Assembly (NCBI RefSeq): GCF_017939745.1
Contig: NZ_JAGKQQ010000001.1
Location: 682,001 to 746,000 of the forward strand
DNA: 64,000 nucleotides
Direction of reading: 5' to 3'
Source of the DNA: Gemmata palustris
GTDB taxonomy: Bacteria > Planctomycetota > Planctomycetia > Gemmatales > Gemmataceae
Shown: in pieces, positions 52,593 through 61,245 of the stretch
Layout of the letters: every line of letters begins with the position of its first letter
Position numbering within the stretch: the stretch's first letter is position 1
Translations under genes and position numbers: made by a program
Notes under the pieces: generated by a model
What the model was told of the DNA's origin: nothing
Seen by the model: the letters and a program-made list of their open reading frames with translations, nothing else
The model's database searches: none

Positions 52593-53576
52593 ATGCGTTC
52601 TCATCGAAGTGCGTTCACGCTGATCGAACTGCTCGTGGTCATCGCCATCATCGCCATCCTGATCGGGCTGCTTCTGCCGGCCGTGCAGAAGGTCCGCGAG
52701 GCCGCCGCCCGCATGAGTTGCCAGAACAACCTCAAGCAGATCGGACTGGCGAACATGAACTACGAAAGCGCCAACCAGAAGTTCCTACCCGGAGTCAGCC
52801 AGGCCGGTGGGTGTTGCGCCGGCACTTGGATCATCCCGATACTGCCGTACCTCGAACAGCAGAGCCTGTTCAGCATCGCGCCCACTTTTGGGGCCGCCAA
52901 CTACGGGTCCAATCCCACTGTCATTGCCACCCGCCTCAAAATGATGACCTGCCCCAGCGACACCGCCACCACCTGGAACGGCGGGTCCGGTGTCCTGCAC
53001 AATTACGTTCTCAATGCCGGTAACACGAGCCTGTACCAGCAGAACATCCCCTACAACTGCACCGGCGGCACCACCATCGGCTCCGGAAGTTGCGTCAGCT
53101 TCGGTGGCGCGCCCTTCGGTTTCTATGGCGACGCCTCCAACGTCACCAATGACAACGACGCCGGCTATGCCAAAACCGGGCAGCAATACACCATCGCCAG
53201 CATCTCCGACGGTACCAGCAACACGCTCGCGGTGGCCGAAATTCTGCAAGCACCGACCCAAGGGGCGGACATCCGTGGTTACGTCTGGTGGGGCGGCTCT
53301 GCGGGCTTCACCACGTTTCAACTGCCGAACAGCAGCAGTTCCACCGACGTCGTCGCCGGCGGCGCCTGCGGCAGCAACAACACGGCCCTCTACCCTTGCA
53401 CCACGACGAGCTCCGGCACGCTCCCCCGGCAACTCGTCGCCCGCTCGCGGCACACGGGCGGCGTAAACGTGGCACTCTGCGACGGCAGCGTGCGCATGGT
53501 GAGCAACAGCATTGACCTGCCGACCTGGCGCGCCGCCGGAACTTCGCAAGGGGGCGAAACGCTGCCGTTGCAGTAA
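52593..53576 (+). CDS. DUF1559 pseudopilin-like protein
   Basis: A 327-residue protein with the prepilin-type leader [18 protein letters not shown] (cleavage before Phe8), the [17 protein letters not shown] segment, and C-terminal [13 protein letters not shown] and [10 protein letters not shown] elements. Same architecture as the gene at 33.1-34.2 kb, with which it shares the first 50 residues almost exactly. It follows a lipoprotein gene and ends before a perfect hairpin at 53596. Confidence 0.93.
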   Translation: MRSHRSAFTLIELLVVIAIIAILIGLLLPAVQKVREAAARMSCQNNLKQIGLANMNYESANQKFLPGVSQAGGCCAGTWIIPILPYLEQQSLFSIAPTFGAANYGSNPTVIATRLKMMTCPSDTATTWNGGSGVLHNYVLNAGNTSLYQQNIPYNCTGGTTIGSGSCVSFGGAPFGFYGDASNVTNDNDAGYAKTGQQYTIASISDGTSNTLAVAEILQAPTQGADIRGYVWWGGSAGFTTFQLPNSSSSTDVVAGGACGSNNTALYPCTTTSSGTLPRQLVARSRHTGGVNVALCDGSVRMVSNSIDLPTWRAAGTSQGGETLPLQ

Positions 53577-54077
53577 GTGGAATGTTTGGTGGGATGGCGC
53601 CGTGCCCCACGGCGCCTCCTTTGGGCTGAGAGCTTTCCAGGGCTTCGCCCCAATGAAGTGCCCCGGATTGGGGATCGATCTTTTCGCAGGCCGAAAGCCT
53701 GCGGTTCCAGCCGTCAGCGGTGGCAGACCGGCGTTCGTCCCGAGACCGGGTGGCGCGGGCCGGTGCAGTAGGGATTCTCTCTTCAGGTGCCACGACCGAG
53801 CCACCCGGACGCGGCCGAGCCATTTCGTGTGACGCGCCTGCGTGAAGAATCGAATTGGACCGGACGGGCGTGACGACCGGCAACGACGTGACGGTGCTGG
53901 GCAAAGGGGCCTCGCGACGAGTGGGCTTGATTCGCGACGATTCGGCCCATTACACTTCCCACCCAACACTCGGGTCGCGACACAACCGCCAACAGGGGAC
54001 CGGCGGACGGACCGGTTCGCGGCGCGGAGCGTTCGACTGGAACTCTTTTGTTCCGCGAAACTTCAGGAGACTGCATC
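53577..54077. other. Intergenic spacer before the polysaccharide operon
   Basis: 501 nt with no supportable gene. Contains a terminator for the DUF1559 gene, a second small hairpin at 53685-53703 (CGCAGGC/GCCTGCG around CGAAA), and the promoter region of the downstream six-gene operon. Confidence 0.5.
53596..53616 (+). terminator. Terminator after DUF1559 gene
   Basis: GGCGCCGTG/CACGGCGCC 9-bp perfect stem with loop CCC, followed by TCCTTT. Confidence 0.7.
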
Positions 54078-55022
54078 GTGCCGCAGCGCGTTCTCGTAAC
54101 CGGCGGACTCGGCTACCTCGGCAGTGTCGCGTGCGAACACTTCCTCGCGGCCGGGTACGAGGTGACCGCCCTCGATAACCTCATGTACGGAGCGGGGCAG
54201 GGGTTGTTTCACCTCTGCGCCAACCCCGCGTTCGATTTCATCAAGGGCGACGTCCGCGACGAGAGCGTGATGCGCAACGCCATTAAAGGCGTGGACGCGA
54301 TCGTTCACCTGGCGGGGATCGTGGGCGCTTCGGCGTGCGACCGCGATCCGGCATTGGCCAAGTCCGTGAACCTGGAATCGGTGCGGCTCCTGAACCGCCT
54401 CCGCAGCCCGAACCAGCTCGTCGTGTTCCCCAACACGAACAGCGGGTACGGCGCCACCACCGGGTCCGCGCTCTGCACCGAAGACACACCGCTCGAACCG
54501 ATCTCGCTGTACGGCCGAACGAAGTGTGAGGCCGAACGCACGCTGCTCGACAGCCCGAACGCCGTGACGTTCCGGCTCGCGACCGTTTTCGGGCTCTCGC
54601 CGCGCATGCGGCTCGATCTGCTCGTCAACCACTTCGTGTATTCGGCCGTCAAGGATGGCTACATCGTCCTCTTCGAGAAGGACTTCAAGCGCAACTTCGT
54701 TCACGTCCGGGACGTGGCTGACTGCTTCCTGCACGCACTGGTGAACGGCTCGAAAATGTCCGGCCGACCCTACAACCTCGGGCTGGACTCCGCGAACCTC
54801 TCGAAAGAGCAACTCGCACTTGCCGTGAAGAAGCAGGTGCCCAAGTTCTACATCCACTTCGCGGCGATCGGCGAAGACCCGGACAAGCGCAACTACATCG
54901 TGTCGAGCGCGCGGCTCAAGGAGGCCGGGTTCGAGGCCAAGCGCTCGCTGGAAGACGGCATTCGCGAACTGATTAAGGGCTACCGGATGATGGGCCGGGG
55001 GCCGTACCAGAACGCCGGGTGA
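54078..55022 (+). CDS. NAD-dependent sugar epimerase/dehydratase
   Basis: A 314-residue short-chain dehydrogenase of the extended (SDR) type. It has the NAD-binding LVTGGLGYLGSVA, VDAIVHLAGIVG, and the catalytic Y-x3-K in SLYGRTKCEAE, with the Ser/Thr loop FPNTNSGYGAT before it. It likely interconverts or dehydrates a nucleotide-sugar for the glycan made by the genes that follow. GTG 54078 is chosen because AGGAG lies 8 nt upstream. First gene of the operon, 13 nt before the next. Confidence 0.85.
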   Translation: MPQRVLVTGGLGYLGSVACEHFLAAGYEVTALDNLMYGAGQGLFHLCANPAFDFIKGDVRDESVMRNAIKGVDAIVHLAGIVGASACDRDPALAKSVNLESVRLLNRLRSPNQLVVFPNTNSGYGATTGSALCTEDTPLEPISLYGRTKCEAERTLLDSPNAVTFRLATVFGLSPRMRLDLLVNHFVYSAVKDGYIVLFEKDFKRNFVHVRDVADCFLHALVNGSKMSGRPYNLGLDSANLSKEQLALAVKKQVPKFYIHFAAIGEDPDKRNYIVSSARLKEAGFEAKRSLEDGIRELIKGYRMMGRGPYQNAG

Positions 55023-55035
55023 AGGAGCACGACCG

Positions 55036-56007
55036 ATGCACGATCGCGTATCCCGTCGGCGGCGCCGGCGGCGGAACCCGTATGCCGGGCTGATCCACCT
55101 GCTGAACAAGCGGTACCACGACGAGTGGCAGCGCGCGGAACTCCTTCAGAACGACCTGAACGGGTTGCAGGGGTCCAAGTTCGCGAAGGCCGCGGAGTGG
55201 CTCCGCGTGCAACTGCGGCGGTTCATCCCGCACCCCGCGATCGTTCCGAAGTTCATCACCGAGAAGGCCGAGCCGTACCGCGGGCCGGAAACGACGGTGC
55301 CGGACGCCCGGGTGAGCCTCATCATCCCGTTCCGCGATCGCCCCGAATTGCTGCGGAACTGCTTGCGGAGCCTGCGCCGGAGCACGTTCCGCAACACCGA
55401 GATCGTGCTCGTCGATAACGGGAGCGAAAGCCCGCGGACCGGGCGCTTGCTGGCCAGCATCGGGGCGCGCCAGAACGTGCGCCTCGTGAGCTGTCCCGGG
55501 CCGTTCAACTTCTCGCTCCTGTGTAACGCGGGTGTCGCGCGGGCGACCGGCGATCACCTCCTGTTCCTCAACAACGACACCGAGGTGTTCACGCGCGACT
55601 GGATCGAGCGCCTCCTGCTGTTGGCGGCCGATCCCGCGGTGGGCGCTGTGGGTGCGACGCTGCTGTATCCGGACCGCACCATTCAGCACGCGGGCCTGTT
55701 CCCACGCAGCGACGGCACCTGGGTTCACCCCTACCGTGGCCACCCGGAAGATGAACCCGGTGCGGACGGCGAACTGCGGATCGTGCGGACCGTTCCCGCG
55801 GTGACGGCTGCCTGTATGCTCGTGCGCCGAGATGTGTTCGAGGACGTGGGCGGGTTCGACGAGAACCTCCCGCTCTCGCTCAACGACGCGGACCTGTGCC
55901 GCCGGATTCGCGCGAAGGGGCGGTCGATTGTTGTGACCCCGCACGTGCGGATGTTCCACTACGAGGGGCTGAGCCGCGGGTTCACCGTCGACCCGACGAT
56001 GGCCTGA
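55036..56007 (+). CDS. GT2-family glycosyltransferase with N-terminal extension
   Basis: A 323-residue enzyme. The first 90 residues are a basic helical extension (RRRRRRRNPYAGLIHLLNK); the GT2 domain begins at ARVSLIIPFRDRPELLRN. The acidic metal-binding motif is NNDTEVFTRDW and the late ED-like motif is SLNDADLCRRIRAKG. It resembles rhamnosyltransferase-like GT2 enzymes of surface-polysaccharide loci. Part of a tight operon with short spacings (13 and 24 nt). Confidence 0.85.
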   Translation: MHDRVSRRRRRRRNPYAGLIHLLNKRYHDEWQRAELLQNDLNGLQGSKFAKAAEWLRVQLRRFIPHPAIVPKFITEKAEPYRGPETTVPDARVSLIIPFRDRPELLRNCLRSLRRSTFRNTEIVLVDNGSESPRTGRLLASIGARQNVRLVSCPGPFNFSLLCNAGVARATGDHLLFLNNDTEVFTRDWIERLLLLAADPAVGAVGATLLYPDRTIQHAGLFPRSDGTWVHPYRGHPEDEPGADGELRIVRTVPAVTAACMLVRRDVFEDVGGFDENLPLSLNDADLCRRIRAKGRSIVVTPHVRMFHYEGLSRGFTVDPTMA

Positions 56008-56031
56008 CGAGAACTGCGTAACGGGAACCGC

Positions 56032-56973
56032 ATGCGACCGAGTTTCTCACTCATCGTCCCGACCCGCGGGCGCGGCGAAAAGCTTCGCCGGTTCCTCGAC
56101 AGCGTGGCGCGGACCGCGTACCACCCGGAGCGGATCGAAGTCGTGCTCGTGGTGGACGCGGACGACCCGGCGAGCCTCGTTGAGCATCCTAAACTGAGCG
56201 TGCGCCCCGTCGTTGTGCCACCGGGCTTAACGATGGGCGCGCTGAACAGTGCCGGGTTCGAGGCGACCACCGGCGACTATGTGATGCTGCTCAACGACGA
56301 CGTGATTGTGCGGACCCCCGGATGGGACGCGATCGCGTTGAACTGTTTCCACCGGTTCCCCGATCCGTTCGTGTTGGTCCACGTCAACGATACGCTGATG
56401 CGGGACCACCTTTGCACGTTCCCGCTCACCTCGCGTGCATTTTGCGAACTGGTCGGGGGGATTTGCCCGCCCGAGTACGCGCGTTACCGGATCGACGACC
56501 ATATTGAAGATGTGTTCAACCTGTTGGCCGTGCTCGGTACCCAGCGCGTCGTGTATTTGCCGGACGTGGTGTTCGAGCACGACAACGCGGTTCACCACCC
56601 CGAAGCCGGTTTGGTGTACATGTCCGATCCCGTGATTCTGGCTCTGGACGCGCCGCGGTTCGATACGCTGCTTCCGAAGCGTAAAGAACTCGCGCTTCGC
56701 GTGCGTGCGGCGATTGAAGCGCGGACCGATCCCGAGAGTGAACGGGTGCGACGCGCGACACTCGAGGCCGTGACGTTGTCGTTCGATATTCGCACCCCCG
56801 GCCGGCAACTCGTCGTGCGAACCCCTTGGTGGATGGCATCTTGGGAAGCTGTGCGAAACGCTTTGGCCGCGCTCGGACGCGCCCGACACAAGAGCGCACG
56901 AGGAATCATTCAGGCGCTCCGGAAGCGACTCCCCGGCCGGCCGATCTTGACACCGCGCGAACAACCGGGCTAG
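56032..56973 (+). CDS. GT2-like glycosyltransferase
   Basis: A 313-residue protein with a GT-A nucleotide-diphospho-sugar fold: FSLIVPTRGRGEKLRRFLDS, then VVDADDP, and the DxD-like LLNDDVIV. A possible acceptor-binding region is ICPPEYARYRIDDHIEDVFN. The C-terminal part is helical and basic. It would transfer one sugar to the growing glycan; donor and linkage are unknown. Confidence 0.8.
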   Translation: MRPSFSLIVPTRGRGEKLRRFLDSVARTAYHPERIEVVLVVDADDPASLVEHPKLSVRPVVVPPGLTMGALNSAGFEATTGDYVMLLNDDVIVRTPGWDAIALNCFHRFPDPFVLVHVNDTLMRDHLCTFPLTSRAFCELVGGICPPEYARYRIDDHIEDVFNLLAVLGTQRVVYLPDVVFEHDNAVHHPEAGLVYMSDPVILALDAPRFDTLLPKRKELALRVRAAIEARTDPESERVRRATLEAVTLSFDIRTPGRQLVVRTPWWMASWEAVRNALAALGRARHKSARGIIQALRKRLPGRPILTPREQPG

Positions 56974-57034
56974 GCTCTCCGTCCCGAGTGATTCAATCAT
57001 CGTGATGGGCACCCCGCGCGGGAGAAGGAACTCC

Positions 57035-58444
57035 GTGAGCGCCACCTCGCACAAGTCCGTGCCCCCGCCGCCGGAAGAAACAATCGACTCCGTTCGTGCG
57101 ACGCGAGCCGCCACACCGGTCGAGTTTCTCGGGTGGCTGCCGGTCTTCAAGCGGTTCGGGAATTGCGGAACGCATCCACTCTTCGGACACACAGAGGCTC
57201 CCCCAGCAGGCTACAAGTTCGTTCATTCCGGTCGCGCCACAGCCGACGACGAGACACTACCGCTAACTCGCGGTCAGCGAATCACGCGGACGTTCTCTAC
57301 TCTCGGCATGTCGGTGACCGTGTTCGCACAGACGGCATTCCGGTTCGGGGCGATTCGCAGTCTCGTTACGCTGTTTTGGTGCGTGCGGCTGATTGTCGGG
57401 CTGATTCGCCAAACGGGTCGCGTGATGCCGGCGGTGCGGTTCGCGCACTCCCGGAACTTCCAGTCACAGGTCATGGCGCCGCGGCGGGCGGAACTCGCCT
57501 TTCTGACGAGCGTGCCCTTCACCTATGGTCAGAACCCGTGGGTGATCGAAATCGAGGACGCGACGACGCTGTTCTACCCGTTCATTCAGAACGGCCAGAC
57601 GGCCGGGCTGGATGTCCAGCGATCGCCGTACTTCGCTACCGTCAAGGCGCTGCTCGAAGCAGAGAACTGCCGCGGGATCGTGACGCACATGCGGTCCACG
57701 GCGGACATGATTCCCGCGCTGTTCCGTAGCGAAACGATCGCCCGGAAGGTGACGTATGCTCCGCTCGGCGTCCAACTGCCGGACGAGTGGCAAACGCACG
57801 ACGAAGACGGCACGGTGAACCTACTGTTCACCAATTCCTGGCACCAGAATCGTGACAGCTTCTTCCTTCGCGGTGGGTTGGATGTGCTGGAAGCGTTCGA
57901 CGTGCTTCGCAGACGCTACCCGCAACTTCGGCTCACGATCCGTTCCGGCCTTCCGCGGCTCGACGAGCGCTACTACCGCATTCTGGAATCGGGCTGGGTT
58001 CGAGTGATCGACCGGTTCCTCCCCGTCGAGCGGATGACAGAGCTTCAGCGCGAATCGCACATCTATTTGCTCCCGGCCGCGCGCATTCACATCGTGTCGG
58101 TTCTCCAAGCAATGTCTTACGGGCAGGCGGTGGTGGTTTCCGACGGATGGGGAATGGACGAGTACGTCGAGCACGGGCGCACGGGGCTGATCGTTCCCGG
58201 TCGATACGGGCAGGTATCGTGGGCCGACCACGAGGCCGGTGTGCTCCGCGAGAACTACGGTCCGATGTACACAGCGGACAAGAAAGTGGTCGACGGGTTG
58301 ATCGAATCGGTGTCGCTGTTGATCGAGCAGCGCGCGGTACGCCGGCGGCTCGGACACGCGGCCCGCGCGGACGTGCAGACGCGATTCACCCCCCATCAGT
58401 GGAACACCGCTCTCAAAAACGCCTTCGATAAGGCCCGCGGGTGA
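57035..58444 (+). CDS. Glycosyltransferase, GT4-like
   Basis: A 469-residue protein. The C-terminal half is GT-B-like: VNLLFTNSWHQN, GGLDVLEAFDVLRRRYPQLRL, then SVLQAMSYGQAVVVSDGWGMDEYVEHG, which occupies the donor-binding site. A hydrophobic stretch at about 105-130 (RSLVTLFWCVRLIVGLI) suggests membrane association. GTG 57035 is preferred because AAGGA lies 5-6 nt upstream; ATG 57005 is an alternative. Located between the GT2 genes and UDP-galactopyranose mutase. Confidence 0.75.
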   Translation: MSATSHKSVPPPPEETIDSVRATRAATPVEFLGWLPVFKRFGNCGTHPLFGHTEAPPAGYKFVHSGRATADDETLPLTRGQRITRTFSTLGMSVTVFAQTAFRFGAIRSLVTLFWCVRLIVGLIRQTGRVMPAVRFAHSRNFQSQVMAPRRAELAFLTSVPFTYGQNPWVIEIEDATTLFYPFIQNGQTAGLDVQRSPYFATVKALLEAENCRGIVTHMRSTADMIPALFRSETIARKVTYAPLGVQLPDEWQTHDEDGTVNLLFTNSWHQNRDSFFLRGGLDVLEAFDVLRRRYPQLRLTIRSGLPRLDERYYRILESGWVRVIDRFLPVERMTELQRESHIYLLPAARIHIVSVLQAMSYGQAVVVSDGWGMDEYVEHGRTGLIVPGRYGQVSWADHEAGVLRENYGPMYTADKKVVDGLIESVSLLIEQRAVRRRLGHAARADVQTRFTPHQWNTALKNAFDKARG

Positions 58445-58457
58445 ACGAGGGATCGCT

Positions 58458-59612
58458 GTGCTCGATGATGTGGACCTTCTGGTGTGCGGGGCGGGGCCGG
58501 TCGGGTGCGTGATCGCGGAGCGCGCGGCCACGGTGCTCGGCTGGAAGGTGCTCGTCGTGGATCGGCGCGCGCACATTGCGGGAAACTGCCACGATTCACC
58601 GGCGTCCAACGGGGTTCTCGTTCACAATTACGGCCCGCACTACTTCCGCACGAACGACGAAGAACTGCTCCGCTACCTATCCCGGTTCACGGAGTTCATC
58701 CCCGCGAATTACGAGGTGCGCTCACACGTTCGCGGGGAATCATTCCCGTTTCCGATCAACCTCACCACGCTGGAGCAGTTCTTCGGTCAGCCGCTCGATG
58801 CGGAAGCCGCGGAGCAACTCCTGGCCGCCCGGCGCGTGCCGATCGCGAACCCGGCGAACTCCGAAGAATTCGTACTGAGTCGCGTCGGTCGCGAGTTGTA
58901 CGAAGCGTTCTACCTGAACTACACGCTGAAACAGTGGGGCGTTCACCCGCGCGACCTCGACCCGCAAGTGTGCGGGCGCGTCCCGGTGCGCCTGGACCGC
59001 GACGCCCGATACGTTGGGCACCGGTTCCAGATGATGCCAAAGGGTGGGTTCACCGCACTGTTCGCGCGCATGTTGCGGCACCGCAAAATCCGCACGCTGT
59101 TGAACTGTGATTTCACCGAAGTGCGTGACCTGATCCGCCCGCGGTGCGCGACCGTGTATTGCGGTCCCGTCGACGAATACTTCGGGAACCGGCTCGGCAA
59201 GTTGCCGTACCGCTCGCTCCGGTTCGAGTTCGTGCCGCACGCCACCGAATGGCGGCAGCCCTGTGTGCAGATCAACTACCCGAACGACTTCGATTACACG
59301 CGGTCGGTGGAAATTAAACACGTTACCGGTCAGCGGCATTCGGAAACGGTAGTGAGTTATGAAACGTCCGCGTCGACGGGCGAGCCGTTCTACCCCGTTC
59401 CGCGCCGCGAGAGTGCGGCCCTGTACGCCCGGTATCGCGAACTGGCGGAAGCGGAAACGGCGCGGAACGGCGTGTATTTCTGCGGGCGGCTCGCGCAGTA
59501 CCGATACTTCAACACCGACGAGGTGATTCAGGAGTCTCTGGCGTGTTTCCAAACGATTCGCCGCCGGTTCGCGGGCGCGCCTGCCTCGTCGTCGACGACC
59601 CGAGCGGCCTGA
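58458..59612 (+). CDS. glf: UDP-galactopyranose mutase
   Basis: A 384-residue flavoenzyme making UDP-galactofuranose from UDP-galactopyranose. It has the FAD-binding DLLVCGAGPVGCVIAERAA, DRRAHIAGNCHD, the substrate loop YGPHYFRTNDEEL, LKQWGVHPRDLDP, and the late FAD-binding FCGRLAQYRYFNTDEVI. Full length for the family. Its presence implies galactofuranose in the surface glycan. Starts at GTG 58458; its last 70 nt overlap the next gene in another frame. Confidence 0.92.
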   Translation: MLDDVDLLVCGAGPVGCVIAERAATVLGWKVLVVDRRAHIAGNCHDSPASNGVLVHNYGPHYFRTNDEELLRYLSRFTEFIPANYEVRSHVRGESFPFPINLTTLEQFFGQPLDAEAAEQLLAARRVPIANPANSEEFVLSRVGRELYEAFYLNYTLKQWGVHPRDLDPQVCGRVPVRLDRDARYVGHRFQMMPKGGFTALFARMLRHRKIRTLLNCDFTEVRDLIRPRCATVYCGPVDEYFGNRLGKLPYRSLRFEFVPHATEWRQPCVQINYPNDFDYTRSVEIKHVTGQRHSETVVSYETSASTGEPFYPVPRRESAALYARYRELAEAETARNGVYFCGRLAQYRYFNTDEVIQESLACFQTIRRRFAGAPASSSTTRAA

Positions 59613-61072
59613 TTACCGACGCCCCGGCTCTGCGCGATTTGCTTCAAAACGGTTGGACTGTTCACGTCCTCGCGTGTGCGGGAACTGAAGCTGGTGTTGC
59701 AACGCGCCTGCGCGCGGCTGGTATCGGCTACACCGACCTCACCGCGATCGAGCCACCGGCTGATTTTCGTGTACACGAACTTCACGGCGACGGACCCGCG
59801 GAGCGCTCGGAGTTGGCGCGCCACGCGGTCGAAGGGCTGCATCGCGAACACAACTTCGATGTCATCGAGTTCAGCGCTCGCGGTGGATTGGGCGCGAGAG
59901 CGGTTCAGGCGAAGTGTGCGGGGCTGGCGCTCACGGACGTGGCGCTGGCCGTGCGGCTCGACGGGAGCACACAACGCGATCGCGAAAGTCGTCAGCGTTG
60001 GCCCTCGGACTTCGCTGCGGTGGAGGGCGATTATCTCGAACGATTCGCCTTCGAGGGTGCCGATATTCAGTGCGTGCCGGACGATGCACTGGCTGCGTTT
60101 GTGCGACGGAACGGGTGGGCCATTCGACCAGATGCCGTGACTTCTGCGGTTGGGTACAGCCGGTCGCCCGCGGTTGCTAATCCCAACGCGAGCGCCTTAC
60201 CGCTCGTGACGATCGCGATCGCGCACCACAACCTCGGTCGCTACTTTCCGGACACGCTCGCCACGCTTGCGGCTCAAACGTACCCGAACATCGAAGTCAT
60301 CGCCATCGACGACGGTTCGACGGACGTGGCTTCGGTCGAAGTGTTCGAGTCGATGCGGGCGCGGTACCCGGCGTACCGGTTCCTCCGCCAAGAGAATGCC
60401 GGCATCGGAGCAACTCGGAACCGGTGCCTCGAACTCGCCACCGGCGAATTCTTCGTACCCGTCGACGCAGACAATCTCGCGCGCCCAGACATGATCGCGC
60501 GGTTCGTCACCGGGATGCAGCGCAATCCGGGGCTGTCAGCGATGACGTGTTACTTCCTCGCGTTCGATGTCGACGCACCCAACCTGCACCCCGAACGTTA
60601 CCTCTACGCGCACCGACCGGTGGGCGGGCCGCACGCTCTGGCCGGTATCCGCAACGTGTACGGCGACGCGAACGCGATCTTCCGTACCGCTGCGTTGAAG
60701 GCTGTGGGCGGGTACGAAACCGATCGCGGAACGTCGTGCGAGGACTGGGAAGCGTTCGTGAAACTGGTCCACGCGGGGCACAAGATCGGCGTTGTGCCGG
60801 AGCATCTGTTCTACTACCGGCACCGCCCGGGCGGGTTCTCGCGCAGCACGAACTGGTTCGCGAACCACCAGCGGGTGCTGCGTCAGTTCGCGAACCCGGG
60901 CACACTTCCTCCTGCCGATGCGCTCGCGCTGTGGACGGCGCTCCTTGGGTTTCACCAGCAGCTCGAGTACATGCAGAACGCACAGCCTCCGCGCCGCCAT
61001 AAGCTCGCCGATCGCGCGTACTCGGTGCTGGGCAAACCGCTCAAATGGGTGCGCCGAATCGGACGGAGATGA
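59543..61072 (+). CDS. Chimeric glycosyltransferase: GT-B-like N-domain plus GT2 domain
   Basis: A 509-residue protein. Residues about 10-205 look like the N-terminal Rossmann half of a GT-B enzyme (LLQNGWTVHVLACAGTE; HNFDVIEFSARGGLG), but no GT-B donor domain follows. Residues about 215-430 are a complete GT2 domain (LVTIAIAHHNLGRYFPDTL, VIAIDDGSTD, DxD-like VPVDADNLARPD, GGYETDRGTSCEDWE). GTG 59543 is the start, overlapping glf by 70 nt, an unusually long overlap. The last gene of the operon, convergent with the radical SAM gene. Confidence 0.8.
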   Translation: MFPNDSPPVRGRACLVVDDPSGLITDAPALRDLLQNGWTVHVLACAGTEAGVATRLRAAGIGYTDLTAIEPPADFRVHELHGDGPAERSELARHAVEGLHREHNFDVIEFSARGGLGARAVQAKCAGLALTDVALAVRLDGSTQRDRESRQRWPSDFAAVEGDYLERFAFEGADIQCVPDDALAAFVRRNGWAIRPDAVTSAVGYSRSPAVANPNASALPLVTIAIAHHNLGRYFPDTLATLAAQTYPNIEVIAIDDGSTDVASVEVFESMRARYPAYRFLRQENAGIGATRNRCLELATGEFFVPVDADNLARPDMIARFVTGMQRNPGLSAMTCYFLAFDVDAPNLHPERYLYAHRPVGGPHALAGIRNVYGDANAIFRTAALKAVGGYETDRGTSCEDWEAFVKLVHAGHKIGVVPEHLFYYRHRPGGFSRSTNWFANHQRVLRQFANPGTLPPADALALWTALLGFHQQLEYMQNAQPPRRHKLADRAYSVLGKPLKWVRRIGRR

Positions 61073-61078
61073 GTCCGG

Positions 61079-61224
61079 GTGAACGGCCGGCGTGAGCCGG
61101 CTGGTGAGAGCCGCGAAGAGTTTTTGACAGGATCGACACGATCAAGATCTGAAAGTACCGCCCGCTCGTTAACACTCGCGGGTGGGTTGGCGTCCTCACC
61201 GGCCGGCTTACACCGGCCGTTCGC
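61079..61224. repeat. Dispersed GC-rich palindrome, inverted pair
   Basis: Arms 61079-61108 and 61195-61224 are reverse complements with 26 of 30 matches, between two convergent genes. The right arm matches the 32.76 kb repeat over 29 nt with one difference. It could act as a bidirectional terminator. Confidence 0.7.
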
Positions 61225-61245
61225 CCAGTGCCGGTCCGAACGAGC

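Noticed and set aside
53842-54178. Overlapping frames in front of the epimerase gene
   Set aside because: Arg/Gly/Thr-rich, no homology, and they run into the epimerase start in other frames.
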